The notes below the pieces were generated by a model. The model searched no databases. It saw only the letters and a program-made list of their open reading frames with translations, and was not told where the DNA came from. Made by a program: the position numbers and the translations under genes. From an uncultured Paracoccaceae bacterium (lineage in GTDB: Bacteria > Pseudomonadota > Alphaproteobacteria > Rhodobacterales > Rhodobacteraceae), in assembly GCA_947488175.1 (NCBI GenBank), contig CANKYO010000010.1:96522-160521 (forward strand): 64,000 bases of DNA, read 5' to 3'. Below are positions 51,521-61,363 of the stretch, piece after piece (the first letter of the stretch is position 1; every line of letters begins with the position of its first letter).

Positions 51521-52162
51521 ATGATCATGGATTTCAAAAGAGCATTTGGTGCCGACATTCGCGAGGTCGGAAAAGGTGAGCGTGAAGGTCGCCCCACGCA
51601 CTTGGTTCGTGCCGCACGCACCTACCCAACCAGTCAGGAAGATTTATGGACTGCGATTGCCGACAAACAGCGGATAGAACGCTGGTTCGGTAACGTCTCC
51701 GGCGACTTCAAACGCGGGGGGCGGTTTTCCATCGAGGGCAACGCAGACGGAGACATCATTTCCTGCGATCCGCCGCATACCTTGGCCCTCACTTGGGAGT
51801 TTGGCGGAAACAAGAGTTGGGTCACTGCGACGATCCAAGATGTTGAGGACGGCGCGCTGTTGACGCTTGAACACGAACTTCCGACTGACGAGGAAAGTGA
51901 AGCGCATTGGGAAAAATTCGGTCCCGGGGCAACAGGTGTTGGCTGGGAAATGGCAATACTGGGTCTGGACGGCCATGTGCAAACGAACGGCCAAAAAGTG
52001 ATTGAGGCGGGTCAGGTATGGGTAGAGGGAGAAGAGAGCAAGAACAGGTTGCGTTCTTGGGCTGAGGCTTGGGGGAAGGCCCATGCCGAGGATGGCACGC
52101 CCATGAAGATCGCGATGGAAACTGCCGCTCGCACCGCAAATTTCTACACCGGGGAAGAATGA
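51521..52162 (+). CDS. SRPBCC/AHSA1-domain protein
   Basis: ATG 51521 has GGGGGA just before it. 213 residues with the START-like AHSA1 core: YPTSQEDLWTAIADKQRIERWF, GGRFSIEGNADGDIISCDPP, LALTWEFGGNKSW. Often paired with ArsR regulators in bacteria, with a ligand-binding cavity. The stop overlaps the ArsR start as ATGA. Confidence 0.86.
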   Translation: MIMDFKRAFGADIREVGKGEREGRPTHLVRAARTYPTSQEDLWTAIADKQRIERWFGNVSGDFKRGGRFSIEGNADGDIISCDPPHTLALTWEFGGNKSWVTATIQDVEDGALLTLEHELPTDEESEAHWEKFGPGATGVGWEMAILGLDGHVQTNGQKVIEAGQVWVEGEESKNRLRSWAEAWGKAHAEDGTPMKIAMETAARTANFYTGEE

Positions 52163-52494
52163 TGCACGCTTTCGATGTTCTCTCGGACCCCGTTCGGCGA
52201 CGCACGCTGGAACTGATATCCCAGAAGGAGCACGCATCAGGTGAAATCGTCATGGTCATCGAAGCCGAATTTGGCATTTCGCAATCAGCAGTTTCACAGC
52301 ATCTTCGTATCTTGCGCGATGCTGGATTTGCAAAGGTGCGCAAAGAAGGTGCGAAACGGTGCTATTCGATTGATCCAACAGGCTTCGAGGATGTGCAGGG
52401 ATGGCTTGATCAGCTTCGTCGCTATTGGGACTCCAAGATGGAATCTCTTGCGACCGAGATTGAGCGAGGCAAGCGTTCCGGCACGGCAAAGTAG
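52159..52494 (+). CDS. ArsR-family regulator
   Basis: ATG 52159 overlaps the previous stop (ATGA). 111 residues with wHTH: FDVLSDPVRRRTLELISQ, GISQSAVSQHLRILRDAGFA and VRKEGAKRCYSIDP. No metal-binding Cys pair (ELCVCDL) is seen, so it is a non-metal ArsR, as in AHSA1-linked regulators. Confidence 0.9.
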   Translation: MMHAFDVLSDPVRRRTLELISQKEHASGEIVMVIEAEFGISQSAVSQHLRILRDAGFAKVRKEGAKRCYSIDPTGFEDVQGWLDQLRRYWDSKMESLATEIERGKRSGTAK

Positions 52495-53127
52495 CTGTTG
52501 TCGGCTCAAAAGCGGCCACTGAAAGCGCTATGGCGAACGGCAACAACGTCCCGCTGACCGGCCAATCCTGCCCGGAGATCGAATGGCCGGTTCGGGCTGC
52601 TCTCCGCCCCTAGCAGCCCTGCCGCGCAGTCTTACTGATAAACCGATGTGTTAATCGTTCGGAGGAATTGCCGTGAATCGCCCCCAAGCTTGTTTGGCTT
52701 GGTTTGAAAGGCAGCTCCAACATGTCCTCGCAAAGTCAGGTCCCTGGAATTCGCATTTACATTTCCTGCAGCTGCGGTGATGCAGCATACTGTTCGGCCA
52801 GTCGCGTCTCTTGGCTGAATTCAAATCTTCCGTTGCAATCGGATAGGGTACGACAGTGCTTTGAGAAAAGTCTATTTCCTTCGATACCTTCATAGTGCCT
52901 CGTACTGTTTTGCTCGTTACTCTCGAAGGCGTCCGACAACTGATATGCGTTAGTCTTCTTGTTCACGGCGATAAGGTACCCCCACCCATCGCGCATAACG
53001 TGTGGCAGAAATAGTTAACAAAAGGTTAACAAGCCCGGCGATCGCCAACCTGACCTATTGTGACCAGTCGAATGTCGGAAAACAAGAATTGGATACATCT
53101 CGAATGATACGGCAGTGAAGGTCTGGT
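52495..53127. other. non-coding gap with dispersed repeat
   Basis: About 630 bases with no convincing gene. A copy of repeat A lies at 52548-52592 (CGCTGACCGGCC, then GAATGGCCGGTTCGGGCTG), close to that at 48247-48292. An 80-codon minus-strand frame near 52651-52893 has no support. Confidence 0.5.
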
Positions 53128-53769
53128 TTAGCCGAACAAAAGATCACCGATAACTGCTGTCAGGGCGTCTTCGCTCTGCGCAGCATCGACTTTTAAGGCG
53201 TGCAGCCCCAAACCGCTGACTTCATCTCGTACACGATCGGTAAAGAGCTCATCGCGGGCCAAAAGGTTGGCGAGAGCAAGTTTCGGATTACCTGTTTTGC
53301 GTGGGATGTCCCAGGTTGTTTCACGGGCGTCAAAAGATTGACGGCGGAAGGCAGGCGTCGGCAATAGCCAAATCGCGTGCCGCTTGTTTTGAAGTAATGG
53401 CGCAACTAACAAAGGTAGCAGGCGAAACCCTTCAGCGATCACAAACCGGCCTTTCGGTAGCTCCAATAAATCGTCGATGATGAAGTGAAACCCTTCGCCC
53501 TCAAACCAATGGAAGGTTTTGAGCATCTCATTGGGTGACCGGGCGACCCATCTTTCATTCATTGTCATTCGCATGAAATTGGCGAGTTGCGGACACTTAT
53601 GACTTGAGCAGCGAGATGAATGATCGCTCATGACTGCGTCAGTGTCGTAGATCACCGCGTCATGTGCTTTGGCCAATCTACGTGTAACCGTTGATTTGCC
53701 TGCTCCGCTTCCGCCTCCGATCCAACGGACATGAGACAATGCATGGGAAAGATTGATTGGAGAATTCAT
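53128..53769 (-). CDS. P-loop kinase-like protein
   Basis: A 213-residue protein. Walker A GGGSGAGKSTVTRRLA (about residues 18-33), an Asp in YDTDAVM, HWFEGEGFHFIIDDLLEL, and RFVIAEGFRLLPLL suggest a nucleoside/nucleotide-kinase-like or zeta-toxin-like ATPase. The substrate is unknown. It lies next to a repeat-filled gap. Confidence 0.78.
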   Translation of the reverse strand: MNSPINLSHALSHVRWIGGGSGAGKSTVTRRLAKAHDAVIYDTDAVMSDHSSRCSSHKCPQLANFMRMTMNERWVARSPNEMLKTFHWFEGEGFHFIIDDLLELPKGRFVIAEGFRLLPLLVAPLLQNKRHAIWLLPTPAFRRQSFDARETTWDIPRKTGNPKLALANLLARDELFTDRVRDEVSGLGLHALKVDAAQSEDALTAVIGDLLFG

Positions 53770-53907
53770 TTCTTAGGGAGTACCACAAACCTTAATCGGT
53801 TTGGAGTGCCCTTCGGAATAACATACGAAAGCGGACACTCGCGCAATTACAGCGTAAGTCCGTTTTTCCCGCAGACTGTGAGTTCGACTAGTCACGGGTT
53901 TTGGCAG

Positions 53908-53947
53908 CGCAGCGAATGGCGGCAATGCGGACTGCGGCTGCAGCATC
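53908..53947. repeat. dispersed repeat B, copy 1
   Basis: GCGCAGCGAATGGCGGCAAT followed by a GCGGACTGCGGCTGCAGCATC-type end. Related copies at 55081-55120 and 63694-63732, consensus GCAGCGAA(T/C)G-GCGNCAATGCGG then CTGCNN(C/T)TGCAGCATC. Confidence 0.6.
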
Positions 53948-54053
53948 TCGTCCAGCCGGTAAACGGCCGGTATGGGCCGATGGCAGCTATGAACCCAATC
54001 TGCTGGATTGTTGAGACGCTGAGAATATTTGTTAGTGGACGGTTTCAAAGTTT

Positions 54054-54072
54054 TAGTTGTAACATGCAACTA
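54054..54072. promoter_or_regulatory. inverted repeat at the MarR-GNAT start
   Basis: TAGTTG-taacatg-CAACTA ends on the ATG itself, so binding would block transcription or initiation. It suggests autoregulation. Confidence 0.5.
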
Positions 54073-55016
54073 TGACTCAATCACTTCCAATCCCCCGCAT
54101 TGACAAAATGCGTTCCGCTGCACGGCATATAGTGCGCGAACTTGGCTTCATGCAAAAGGGATTGGCTGGAACAAAGCTATCTCCATCTGCGGTGCACACG
54201 ATTATTGAGGTTGGTTATGGCACGGTTAAAAATGCCAGTGACCTGGGCGCCCATTTGCATTTGGAAAAGTCCAGCGTCAGCCGTCTTGTTCAAAAGCTCG
54301 AAAACGATGGTCTGATCGAGGCTGACACTGATCCGAGTGATAAGCGGTCCCGTATTCTGACTTTGACGCAGGAAGGAAATAACCTGCTGCGCGAAGTCGA
54401 GAGTTTTGGGCGACTACAGCTTCAATCTGCCCTCGACGTGCTGTCGCCAAATGAAGTCGCACAAATTGAGACTGGCCTTGTTCTATTCGCAAAATCTTTA
54501 GGCGGCGCGGTCAGCACTGCGCCAGACGTGGAACTACACGAGGGCTATCGTTCAGGGGTCATCGCATCCGTGGCGCATCTACACGCGACCTTCTACTCAC
54601 AGCACTATGGGTTTGGAGCAGTTTTCGAGCGCAAAATCGCAACTGAAATGTCAGATTTTATGGGGCGTATAGACAATTCGGTAAACACGACGTTCTCCGC
54701 TTATGAAGGCGAAGAACTTCTGGGGTCTGTCTCTCTCGATGGTGAGGATTTAGGGGACGGCGTTAGCCATTTACGGTGGTTCATCGTTAGCCCCAAAGCG
54801 CAGGGTATGGGTATCGGAAACGTGCTTCTCAGCAAAGCCACGAAGTTTGTAGACAAGCAGGGCTTTGATCGCACGCGCCTGTGGACCTTCAAAGGATTGG
54901 ATGCGGCTCGCCACCTTTATGAGAAACACGGGTTCGCACTGGCACATCAGACCCCCGGTACGCAGTGGGGAACGGAAGTGACCGAGCAGGAATTTGTGCG
55001 ACGTCAGGGTGCCTAG
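54072..55016 (+). CDS. MarR-GNAT fusion regulator/acetyltransferase
   Basis: A 314-residue fusion. Residues 1-145 are a MarR wHTH (KNASDLGAHLHLEKSSVSRL, then DPSDKRSRILTLTQEG). Residues from about 160 are a GNAT domain: GAVFERKIATEMSDF, LRWFIVSPKAQGMGIGNVLLSKA (acetyl-CoA loop QGMGIG) and RLWTFKGLDAARHLYEKHGF. Such fusions sense a ligand and acetylate a small molecule. The dyad at its start supports self-regulation. Confidence 0.9.
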   Translation: MTQSLPIPRIDKMRSAARHIVRELGFMQKGLAGTKLSPSAVHTIIEVGYGTVKNASDLGAHLHLEKSSVSRLVQKLENDGLIEADTDPSDKRSRILTLTQEGNNLLREVESFGRLQLQSALDVLSPNEVAQIETGLVLFAKSLGGAVSTAPDVELHEGYRSGVIASVAHLHATFYSQHYGFGAVFERKIATEMSDFMGRIDNSVNTTFSAYEGEELLGSVSLDGEDLGDGVSHLRWFIVSPKAQGMGIGNVLLSKATKFVDKQGFDRTRLWTFKGLDAARHLYEKHGFALAHQTPGTQWGTEVTEQEFVRRQGA

Positions 55017-55080
55017 AGCAGCATTTGCTTGCCTACCTTGCGGCGTCGTTTACCGGTAGCACATCATCTGATTTTGCGGT

Positions 55081-55120
55081 TGCGGCGAATGTCGACAATG
55101 CGGGCTGCAATTGCAGCATC
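55081..55120. repeat. dispersed repeat B, copy 2
   Basis: Reads TGCGGCGAATGTCGACAATG then CGGGCTGCAATTGCAGCATC, like 53908-53947. Confidence 0.6.
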
Positions 55121-55212
55121 CAAGCACAGCGCTGAGAGTCCGGAATGGGCCGTTCATGTGGGGTGCTAAGGCGGCATCCGGTGGAATGCTGCGTTTGCCC
55201 CAACGGCGGCAG

Positions 55213-55330
55213 CGAGCCCAATTTGTGAGTTAAATTTTGTCGCTGCGTGCGCTCGCAGCAGATAACTGCCGCGTTCGCACTCTTCCGAGTGCTACAGTGC
55301 AGCATGAAAGGCTGCCATTCACGCCAAACG
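55213..55330. repeat. dispersed repeat C, copy 2
   Basis: GAGCCCAATTTGTGAG then GTCGCTGCGTGCGCTCGCAGC, same order as in 34540-34670. Confidence 0.5.
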
Positions 55331-55545
55331 CTGCGAGGCCTCATAGACCAACGAGCAAGACCCAGGCGAAGCCAACGTTTGGGTAAAACTCACAAATGAC
55401 CGCTCGTAGGTCTGTGGCGCTTTCTCATTGTGCGGCGAACAAAACCTTTCGAATTGCGAAACCGCCGAGATCCGTCTGATTGCGTTAGATCAAAGCTCGT
55501 CCTCCTGTGGCTGGTATTCAAAGGCGTTTTCTGAGGAAGTAGGAA

Positions 55546-56736
55546 ATGAGCTACCCAACCAGAGCCGCCGCGAGTGGCTATGTAAGTCCAAGATTTGCGG
55601 GCGTGAAGACAGCATTCGAGGAGAATTTTACGAAGCGCGATGAGCTGGGCGGCGCTTGCTGCGTCTATTTAAACGGCGAACAGGTGGTTGACCTCTGGGG
55701 CGGTGTTCGCGATCCAGCGACCGATGCGCCTTGGGAAGAAGACACCATGGCCCTTGTCTTCTCGCTGACCAAAGGGATGTCAGCATTGACACTCGCGTTA
55801 GCGCATTCACGTGGTTGGCTGGACTACGAGGCGCGCGTCGCGGAGTACTGGCCAGAGTTTGCGCAAAACGGCAAAGAGGTAATCACCGTGCGACACTTGC
55901 TGGCGCATCAAGCTGGCCTGCATGCGATCCATCAAAAGATCGACCACGAGATCATTGCTGATCCGGATCGACTGGCGACGATCTTGGCGCGCGAGACCCC
56001 CGCATGGCCGTCCGGCACCCGCAACGCTTACCACTTTCTATCGCTTGGATTTTATGAAGGTGAATTGCTGCGTCGGATTGATCCAGCGCACCGCACTTTG
56101 GGGAAGTTCTTTCAGGACGAAATCGCGACACCGCTTGATCTCGATTTCTACATTGGTCTTCCAGATGTGATCCCAAACGAACGGCTTGCGCCGCTCACCC
56201 AAGCTGGCCTGATCAAGTCGATTTTCGGATATCCATTTCCGATGATACGGGCGCTGATGAACCCTTGGTCCGACGCGTTTCGTGCCTGCATCGTGAACCC
56301 TGGAGCAGGCGTGGTCATGGACAAGGACCGTATCTATGCGCGTGATCTTGAGGTTCCTTCTGGCGGCGGTGTCGGCACAGCGCGCGCAATTGCAAAGGCA
56401 TACGGCGTCTTCGCGACAGGTGGATCGGAACTCGGGCTCCAGCCGGAAACGCTGGCAGCACTGACAGCACCTGCCGTACCGCCATCACGCGGATTCTTTG
56501 ATGAGGTGCTTCGGGATGACGCGCAATACGCACTGGGTTTCATGAAGCCGTTTGCGGACTTTTCCTTCGGTCACGCGGACGCTTTTGGTGCGCCAGGTGC
56601 TGGCGGTTCGCTTGGCTATGCCGATCCGTCGATCGGTTTAGGCTATGGATATGTGACAAACCGCATTGGACCGGGCGTTGAGCCCGATCCGAGGGACGTC
56701 GCATTGCGCGAGGCCATATCGGCAGCACTGGCCTAA
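55546..56736 (+). CDS. beta-lactamase-family serine hydrolase
   Basis: A 396-residue esterase/DD-peptidase-like protein. Catalytic SxxK is SLTK (in LVFSLTKGMSALTL), Tyr motif YHFLSLGF at about 165, and a GHADAFGAPGAGG region near the end in place of KTG. No signal peptide, so cytosolic EstB-like. GGAAGTAGG precedes ATG. Confidence 0.86.
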   Translation: MSYPTRAAASGYVSPRFAGVKTAFEENFTKRDELGGACCVYLNGEQVVDLWGGVRDPATDAPWEEDTMALVFSLTKGMSALTLALAHSRGWLDYEARVAEYWPEFAQNGKEVITVRHLLAHQAGLHAIHQKIDHEIIADPDRLATILARETPAWPSGTRNAYHFLSLGFYEGELLRRIDPAHRTLGKFFQDEIATPLDLDFYIGLPDVIPNERLAPLTQAGLIKSIFGYPFPMIRALMNPWSDAFRACIVNPGAGVVMDKDRIYARDLEVPSGGGVGTARAIAKAYGVFATGGSELGLQPETLAALTAPAVPPSRGFFDEVLRDDAQYALGFMKPFADFSFGHADAFGAPGAGGSLGYADPSIGLGYGYVTNRIGPGVEPDPRDVALREAISAALA

Positions 56737-56804
56737 CACCAAAAAAATCTCTGCGGCCGACATCAATCAGTTGCGCCCACCTCTCTACGTGGCTGTCTGT
56801 CACA

Positions 56805-57287
56805 TCACCCGTCACCGGCGTTCAATTTCGCTACAAATGTATCGACGGCGTCCGAGTATCGACCTTCGACGACCTGATCGTGAGGCAACTCCAGCGAGAC
56901 CTCCAATGGTATATGCAGAAGACCTTCCACCATCTTCACTGCCTTTTCAGCAGGAGAGTGTCCGCCATAGGTCAGGAACACTGCAACCCGCCCCGGTAAC
57001 TCCGGCTTCTGCGCCAAAAAGGATCGCAGTGGCAAGGCAGGGTAGCTTGTCCAGATGGGTGCTCCGATGATGACCAGATCGTAGTCCTCGAAGACCACTT
57101 CCGGAACGTCGATCAGCGGCAATCGGCCTTTAACACTGTCATAGCCGGCTCGCAGATAGGCAAACCAACCGCTTTGATAACGCGGACATTTGATCTCTTT
57201 GATATCAGCGGAGAGTGCCGTTCCAAGCGCGTTCGCGACTTTCGCCGTGGCGCCAGAACGTGAATAATACAAAATCAGGGATTTCAT
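56805..57287 (-). CDS. flavodoxin-domain protein
   Basis: A 160-residue protein. KSLILYYSRSGATAKVANALG has the FMN phosphate loop (SRSGATAKVA), then DYDLVIIGAPIWTSYPALPL and AVFLTYGGHSPAEKA: a flavodoxin-like FMN protein of the MioC/YwfG or HemG type. A short-chain oxidoreductase or quinone role is possible. Confidence 0.85.
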   Translation of the reverse strand: MKSLILYYSRSGATAKVANALGTALSADIKEIKCPRYQSGWFAYLRAGYDSVKGRLPLIDVPEVVFEDYDLVIIGAPIWTSYPALPLRSFLAQKPELPGRVAVFLTYGGHSPAEKAVKMVEGLLHIPLEVSLELPHDQVVEGRYSDAVDTFVAKLNAGDG

Positions 57288-57306
57288 TTTCTGGGGTTAC
57301 TCCATC

Positions 57307-58065
57307 CTAGGCTTGCAACAAGCACAACAATGCGCCGTCTGGATCGCGTATGAAGGAACCGTGCTGCTGTGCTGGTTTCGCCATCAATTCGTTGAAGGAC
57401 TCTCCGCCTAAAGCCGATGCATCATTGAGCGAGGTGATTGGATGAGCAACCTTTATGGCAGGCACCCAAACCGCCTGCGCATCTGTTGGGGACTTTCCAG
57501 GCAACACTACCGCAACATCCTCGCCCGAAGGTCCGGTGACCAGCAGACCAGACTGGTCTCCGACAGGCGGTGGGCTGATGTTCCAGTCGAATAACTCTGA
57601 ATAAAACTCGTCTGGGAATGACAGTGTATCTGACACATAGACCTCGGTACCAAATTGGCGCTGTGGCACGGGATAACTGTGACGAGATATGGAGACGCCA
57701 ATGAGTGCGCCGAGAGGATCACGCAGAAGCGCATTGCGTCCCACACCGGGGACTTCGAATGGTTGCCGTACAATGGTCCCACCGAGCATTTCGGCTAGAG
57801 CCACCGTTGCGTCCACGTCTAGAACTTCCACATAGGCAATCCACCCATTCGTCATTTCGGGTGGTGTTTCCGCAAATCCCGCGCCCGCTTCATCTTCTGA
57901 AAGCGCAAGTACGAAGTCTTTCTCACCCCCGCCCCAAGCAAAATCAGTCGCGTGCTCTGTTTGGTAGGTCCAGCCAGCCACACGTTGATAAAACGACATT
58001 GATCGTTGTCTGTCGCCGGTGAGGAGATCGTGCCAGATGATCCGGCCTGTCTTTTCAACGGTCAT
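57307..58065 (-). CDS. tandem VOC (glyoxalase-fold) protein
   Basis: A 252-residue protein with two VOC modules: IIWHDLLTGDRQRSMSFYQRVAGW and GVGRNALLRDPLGALIGV in the first; TEVYVSDTLSFPDEFYSELFDW and HGSFIRDPDGALLCLLQA in the second. Metal ligands are likely His12 and residues in the later strands. Function (often resistance or dioxygenase) unknown. It precedes the flavodoxin gene by 20 bases, so probably cotranscribed with it. Confidence 0.85.
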   Translation of the reverse strand: MTVEKTGRIIWHDLLTGDRQRSMSFYQRVAGWTYQTEHATDFAWGGGEKDFVLALSEDEAGAGFAETPPEMTNGWIAYVEVLDVDATVALAEMLGGTIVRQPFEVPGVGRNALLRDPLGALIGVSISRHSYPVPQRQFGTEVYVSDTLSFPDEFYSELFDWNISPPPVGDQSGLLVTGPSGEDVAVVLPGKSPTDAQAVWVPAIKVAHPITSLNDASALGGESFNELMAKPAQQHGSFIRDPDGALLCLLQA

Positions 58066-58226
58066 TGCGGAATCCTTTTCATCCCTCTTCCATTTGTCGC
58101 GGGAAGCATTTCATACTCCGGCGACCTAGCCCTTGATATGGGTCAACTTCTTGCACGCATTTGTGCTTGTTGAATGAGATTATTGAGACGCCCGAGGTTG
58201 AATGCTTGGCCGCCCCAAATTTTGCC

Positions 58227-59309
58227 TTATCCCCTTTTTGCCTTTTGCTTTGTGACCCGGCGGATCATTTTGCCGAACGCTTTGTCTTTTGATCTGCGCT
58301 CAGCCAGGCTCGACGAGTTGAAAGCCTCTTCAGCCATCAACTTGCGCCACCTGCCTAACCGGGCCTCGTCGATCTCACCGTTCTCAATCGCCTTTAAAAC
58401 GGCACATCCTGGTTCCGTCATATGCTGGCAATCGCTGAACCGGCATCGGGTTGAGAGGCTATGAAGGTCTGCGAAAACATCATCGATCCCCGATGCTGCA
58501 TCGGTCAGTTGCAACTCGCGCATCCCCGGTGTGTCCAACACGATGCAGCCACCTGGCACAAAGTGTAATTGCCGGCTTGTCGTCGTGTGACGACCTTTGG
58601 CGTCATCTTCACGGATGGCTTGCGTTTCAATCGTCTGTGTACCCGATAGCGCATTGGCCAAGGTTGATTTACCCACGCCAGAGGACCCAAGAAACGCAAC
58701 GGTCTTGCCTGGCTTGCACCATTCTGCCAACTTCACCTTCGGTTCATCACCTCGCGCATCAAGAGTGACGATGGGGACAATTTCCGAGATCGCTTGCGCT
58801 CTATCGACATAGCTTTGTGTATCGGAAGCCAAATCAGACTTCGTTATGACGATGACCGGCATAATTTCTGCTTCAAAAGCTAAGGCGATATACCGCTCCA
58901 AGCGAGCGATTTTGAAATCCTGATTACAGGACGTCACGATAAACGCCGTGTCGATATTGGCCGCGATCAACTGAACCTGGCGATCCGTACCCGGCGCGCG
59001 GCGTTTCACAAGGCTCTTGCGATCCAACACGCGGCTTGATTTTGGATGCGCATGATCAAGCAACAGCCAATCGCCAACTGTCACGTCCGGTTGCGGGGGA
59101 ATTGCCACGTCAATGCCATCGCCAACAATATGCAGTGCATTGCGATGCACTTCGACGACGCGAACGGGTGGCGTTTCTGCCAGTTCATCGACGCTGATTT
59201 GTTGCGCGAAAAATGAATGCCAGCCGAGTGTTTCGAGGGGTGATAAGTGTCGTTTTGGTGCTCCGCCTTTCATCTTGGGCGGAAGAAATTTGGAATAGTC
59301 CCGTGTCAT
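58227..59309 (-). CDS. rsgA: ribosome small subunit-dependent GTPase A
   Basis: A 360-residue circularly permuted GTPase: OB-like N-terminal domain, then G4 TKSD (156-159), G1 GSSGVGKS (208-215), G3 DTPG (259-262), and a zinc finger with Cys289, Cys294, His296 and Cys302 (CRFSDCQH...PGC). RsgA frees RbfA during late 30S maturation. This one looks complete. Unusual in a window otherwise mostly accessory; may be a second copy or a chromosomal neighbour. Confidence 0.92.
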   Translation of the reverse strand: MTRDYSKFLPPKMKGGAPKRHLSPLETLGWHSFFAQQISVDELAETPPVRVVEVHRNALHIVGDGIDVAIPPQPDVTVGDWLLLDHAHPKSSRVLDRKSLVKRRAPGTDRQVQLIAANIDTAFIVTSCNQDFKIARLERYIALAFEAEIMPVIVITKSDLASDTQSYVDRAQAISEIVPIVTLDARGDEPKVKLAEWCKPGKTVAFLGSSGVGKSTLANALSGTQTIETQAIREDDAKGRHTTTSRQLHFVPGGCIVLDTPGMRELQLTDAASGIDDVFADLHSLSTRCRFSDCQHMTEPGCAVLKAIENGEIDEARLGRWRKLMAEEAFNSSSLAERRSKDKAFGKMIRRVTKQKAKRG

Positions 59310-59545
59310 TAGGGATAAGCTTTCATGTCTTAGCCATGAGCAACGCTCATGCTTGAAGTGTCAGTTTTGTCTGAGATTGCAGCTCAACAGGCCGGCCAAA
59401 TAGCTTTGGCAGCACATCTAGATTGTTGATTTGCATCGGGAGGGCTGTTGCCTCCCCACTTTACCGGGACATGAAATCTCCATTATTCTAACTGTAGAAA
59501 TAGTATCGGATTGCCGGATTTTCAAGCTGTGCTGGCCGCTGCCGC

Positions 59546-59980
59546 TCAACTCTGGAAATCGATCACCACCGATGACGCGCTGCGGTCTGCCTGGCCATGG
59601 TATACGGCCTCGATATTGTTTTCGGCGGGGTCTAGCACGAAAGCAGCGTAGTAGCCTGGATGGTAGACGCGCTCGCCGGGTGCCCCATTATCGCGCCCAC
59701 CATGGATCAGCGCCGCCCGGTAGAAAGCATCCACCGTCGCACGGTCCTTTGCCTGGAAAGCCAGATGGTGTCGCCCCGTCAGCACACCCAGTGCCGTAGG
59801 GCTGTCGACTGAGGACACGACAAGTTCGTCAGCCCAGAAAAAGTCTTCCGTCGTGCCGATAACGGGGATTCCCAAAACAGCCAGAACGGCTGTGTAAAAA
59901 TCCTGACTGGCCTTGAGGTCGTTCACCACGAGCTGGACATGGTCAATAAGTCGACCACGATGCAGTTGATTGGTTTCCAT
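59546..59980 (-). CDS. VOC-family protein
   Basis: ATG 59980 has GGAG about 8 bases upstream; longer frame to 59995 is possible. 144 residues: RLIDHVQLVVNDLKASQDFYTAVL with His as first ligand, FFWADELVVSS, GRHHLAFQAKDRATVDAFYRAAL and PGYYAAFVLDPAENNIEAV (Glu). A single-module glyoxalase-fold enzyme. Confidence 0.88.
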   Translation of the reverse strand: METNQLHRGRLIDHVQLVVNDLKASQDFYTAVLAVLGIPVIGTTEDFFWADELVVSSVDSPTALGVLTGRHHLAFQAKDRATVDAFYRAALIHGGRDNGAPGERVYHPGYYAAFVLDPAENNIEAVYHGQADRSASSVVIDFQS

Positions 59981-60165
59981 GGTCATTCTCCACATAAATA
60001 TGTGTCAATTGATCTTTCGCGCCGAAGGCACGATCTCCTACTTGTGGGGACTATTGTGCGACTTGTTGCTTGCCAGCATTGCGTTAGATCAATCGGCCGT
60101 GACGCCGCATCTCGGAAGCTGAGATGGCTGTATCTTATTGCATCTATACGGTGCGGTTTCGGTTC

Positions 60166-61311
60166 TTAGTAGCCGCCAAACTGCTCAAACTGGATGTTGT
60201 CTTTGTCGACACCTGCCGAAGTCAGCATTCCAATCATCGCTGAAACGAACCCGCCTGGACCAACGCAGTAGTAGATGGGCAGTGACAGATCGGGCAGATG
60301 CCTGGACAGCATTTCCGCATCGATGCGCCCTGTCTCGCCCTCCCACTCCTTGCCGTCTTTGACATCCGACATGGTTGCAACCATTTGGAACCCTGGATTG
60401 GTCGCGCTGATCTCTTGTAACTCATTCAGCATCGCCGCATCAGCCGGGCTACGATTGGAGTAGAACAAAGTGGTTTGTTTCAGATGACCTAAGTGATCGG
60501 CATCGCGGATCATCGACAGAAACGGTGTGATGCCGATCCCTCCTGCCAGAAACACTGAAGGGTGATCTTGATCCTTATCTCTCATGAAGCTCCCCAACGG
60601 CCCCGTAACCTGAAGGTCTGTTCCCTCCGGCAATGCCTGCAAGGCTTGCTTGAAAGCGCTGTCTCGCAGGCGCGTGATCACTGTCAGGTCCGCTTCATGT
60701 GGCGCGCTGGCGATGGAAAGGACGCGCGCCTCGCCAGCACCTGCGGGTGCATCAGCCAGTATGGTCAGCCGGATCGCTTGGCCCGGTTTAAAGGTGAAGT
60801 CAGCAGGTTTTGTAATGCGCACCGCAAGCGTGTTTTCTGCGACCATCTCGCGCCCGAGCAGCTTCACCGAGGACGCCCGGGTGTTCCGACCCGTGAGCCT
60901 GACACCATCGCGCATGTTCAAACCCATCAACGTCAAATTGGTTGCCCCGGCGACCAGCTCAACACCCTGCAATATGTAGAACAACGTATCGAACGTGCCC
61001 GCTGAGGCCTTAGCTTCAAGAATGAAAGCCATCGGTAGCAGGATCAGTATCCCGTTGGCGGCGATGATCGGCATCCGCTTTTTCTTGGTGGAGACAAGTG
61101 TCTCAGATCGGCCAGCCCCCAGCGACATGCCAGAGCCACCCACAATCGCCATCGCAGGAATCAAGATGAACATCCCATTCAGAATCCATCCCTTAACGGC
61201 CGCGATGGTTTCATACGATCCGAACAGCTCTGAGATCACGGTCGAGGTCCAGAACGTGAAGATCATGAGCAGACCGACAGCTCCGGCAATGGCGTGAATG
61301 CGGGTTTTCAT
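60166..61311 (-). CDS. membrane ferredoxin-reductase-type oxidoreductase
   Basis: A 381-residue protein from ATG 61311. N-terminal 1-130 has four membrane helices with DUF-type linker; C-terminal 150-381 is an FNR-like FAD/NAD domain: AVRITKPADFTFKPGQAIRLTI, RVLSIASAPHEADLT, FLAGGIGITPFLSMIR and YYCVGPGGFVSAMIGML. It carries electrons to a membrane partner. Fourth gene of a leftward operon with the EF-hand, cytochrome b and DUF1772 genes. Confidence 0.85.
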   Translation of the reverse strand: MKTRIHAIAGAVGLLMIFTFWTSTVISELFGSYETIAAVKGWILNGMFILIPAMAIVGGSGMSLGAGRSETLVSTKKKRMPIIAANGILILLPMAFILEAKASAGTFDTLFYILQGVELVAGATNLTLMGLNMRDGVRLTGRNTRASSVKLLGREMVAENTLAVRITKPADFTFKPGQAIRLTILADAPAGAGEARVLSIASAPHEADLTVITRLRDSAFKQALQALPEGTDLQVTGPLGSFMRDKDQDHPSVFLAGGIGITPFLSMIRDADHLGHLKQTTLFYSNRSPADAAMLNELQEISATNPGFQMVATMSDVKDGKEWEGETGRIDAEMLSRHLPDLSLPIYYCVGPGGFVSAMIGMLTSAGVDKDNIQFEQFGGY

Positions 61312-61363
61312 GGGGTCGTCCTCTTCTGTGTCGCAAATTTGTGAGTGGTGGATGGGTGGTGTG

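Larger units (their letters stand above)
55017..55545. other. repeat-bearing gap
   Basis: Holds repeat B copy (55081-55120), repeat C copy (55213-55330) and a GGAATGGGCCGTT-type tail. No gene seen. The last 30 bases carry the ribosome site of the serine hydrolase. Confidence 0.55.

Noticed and set aside
52651..52996. Two overlapping 79-80-codon minus-strand ORFs
   Set aside because: No ribosome site or motif; cannot support either over the other.
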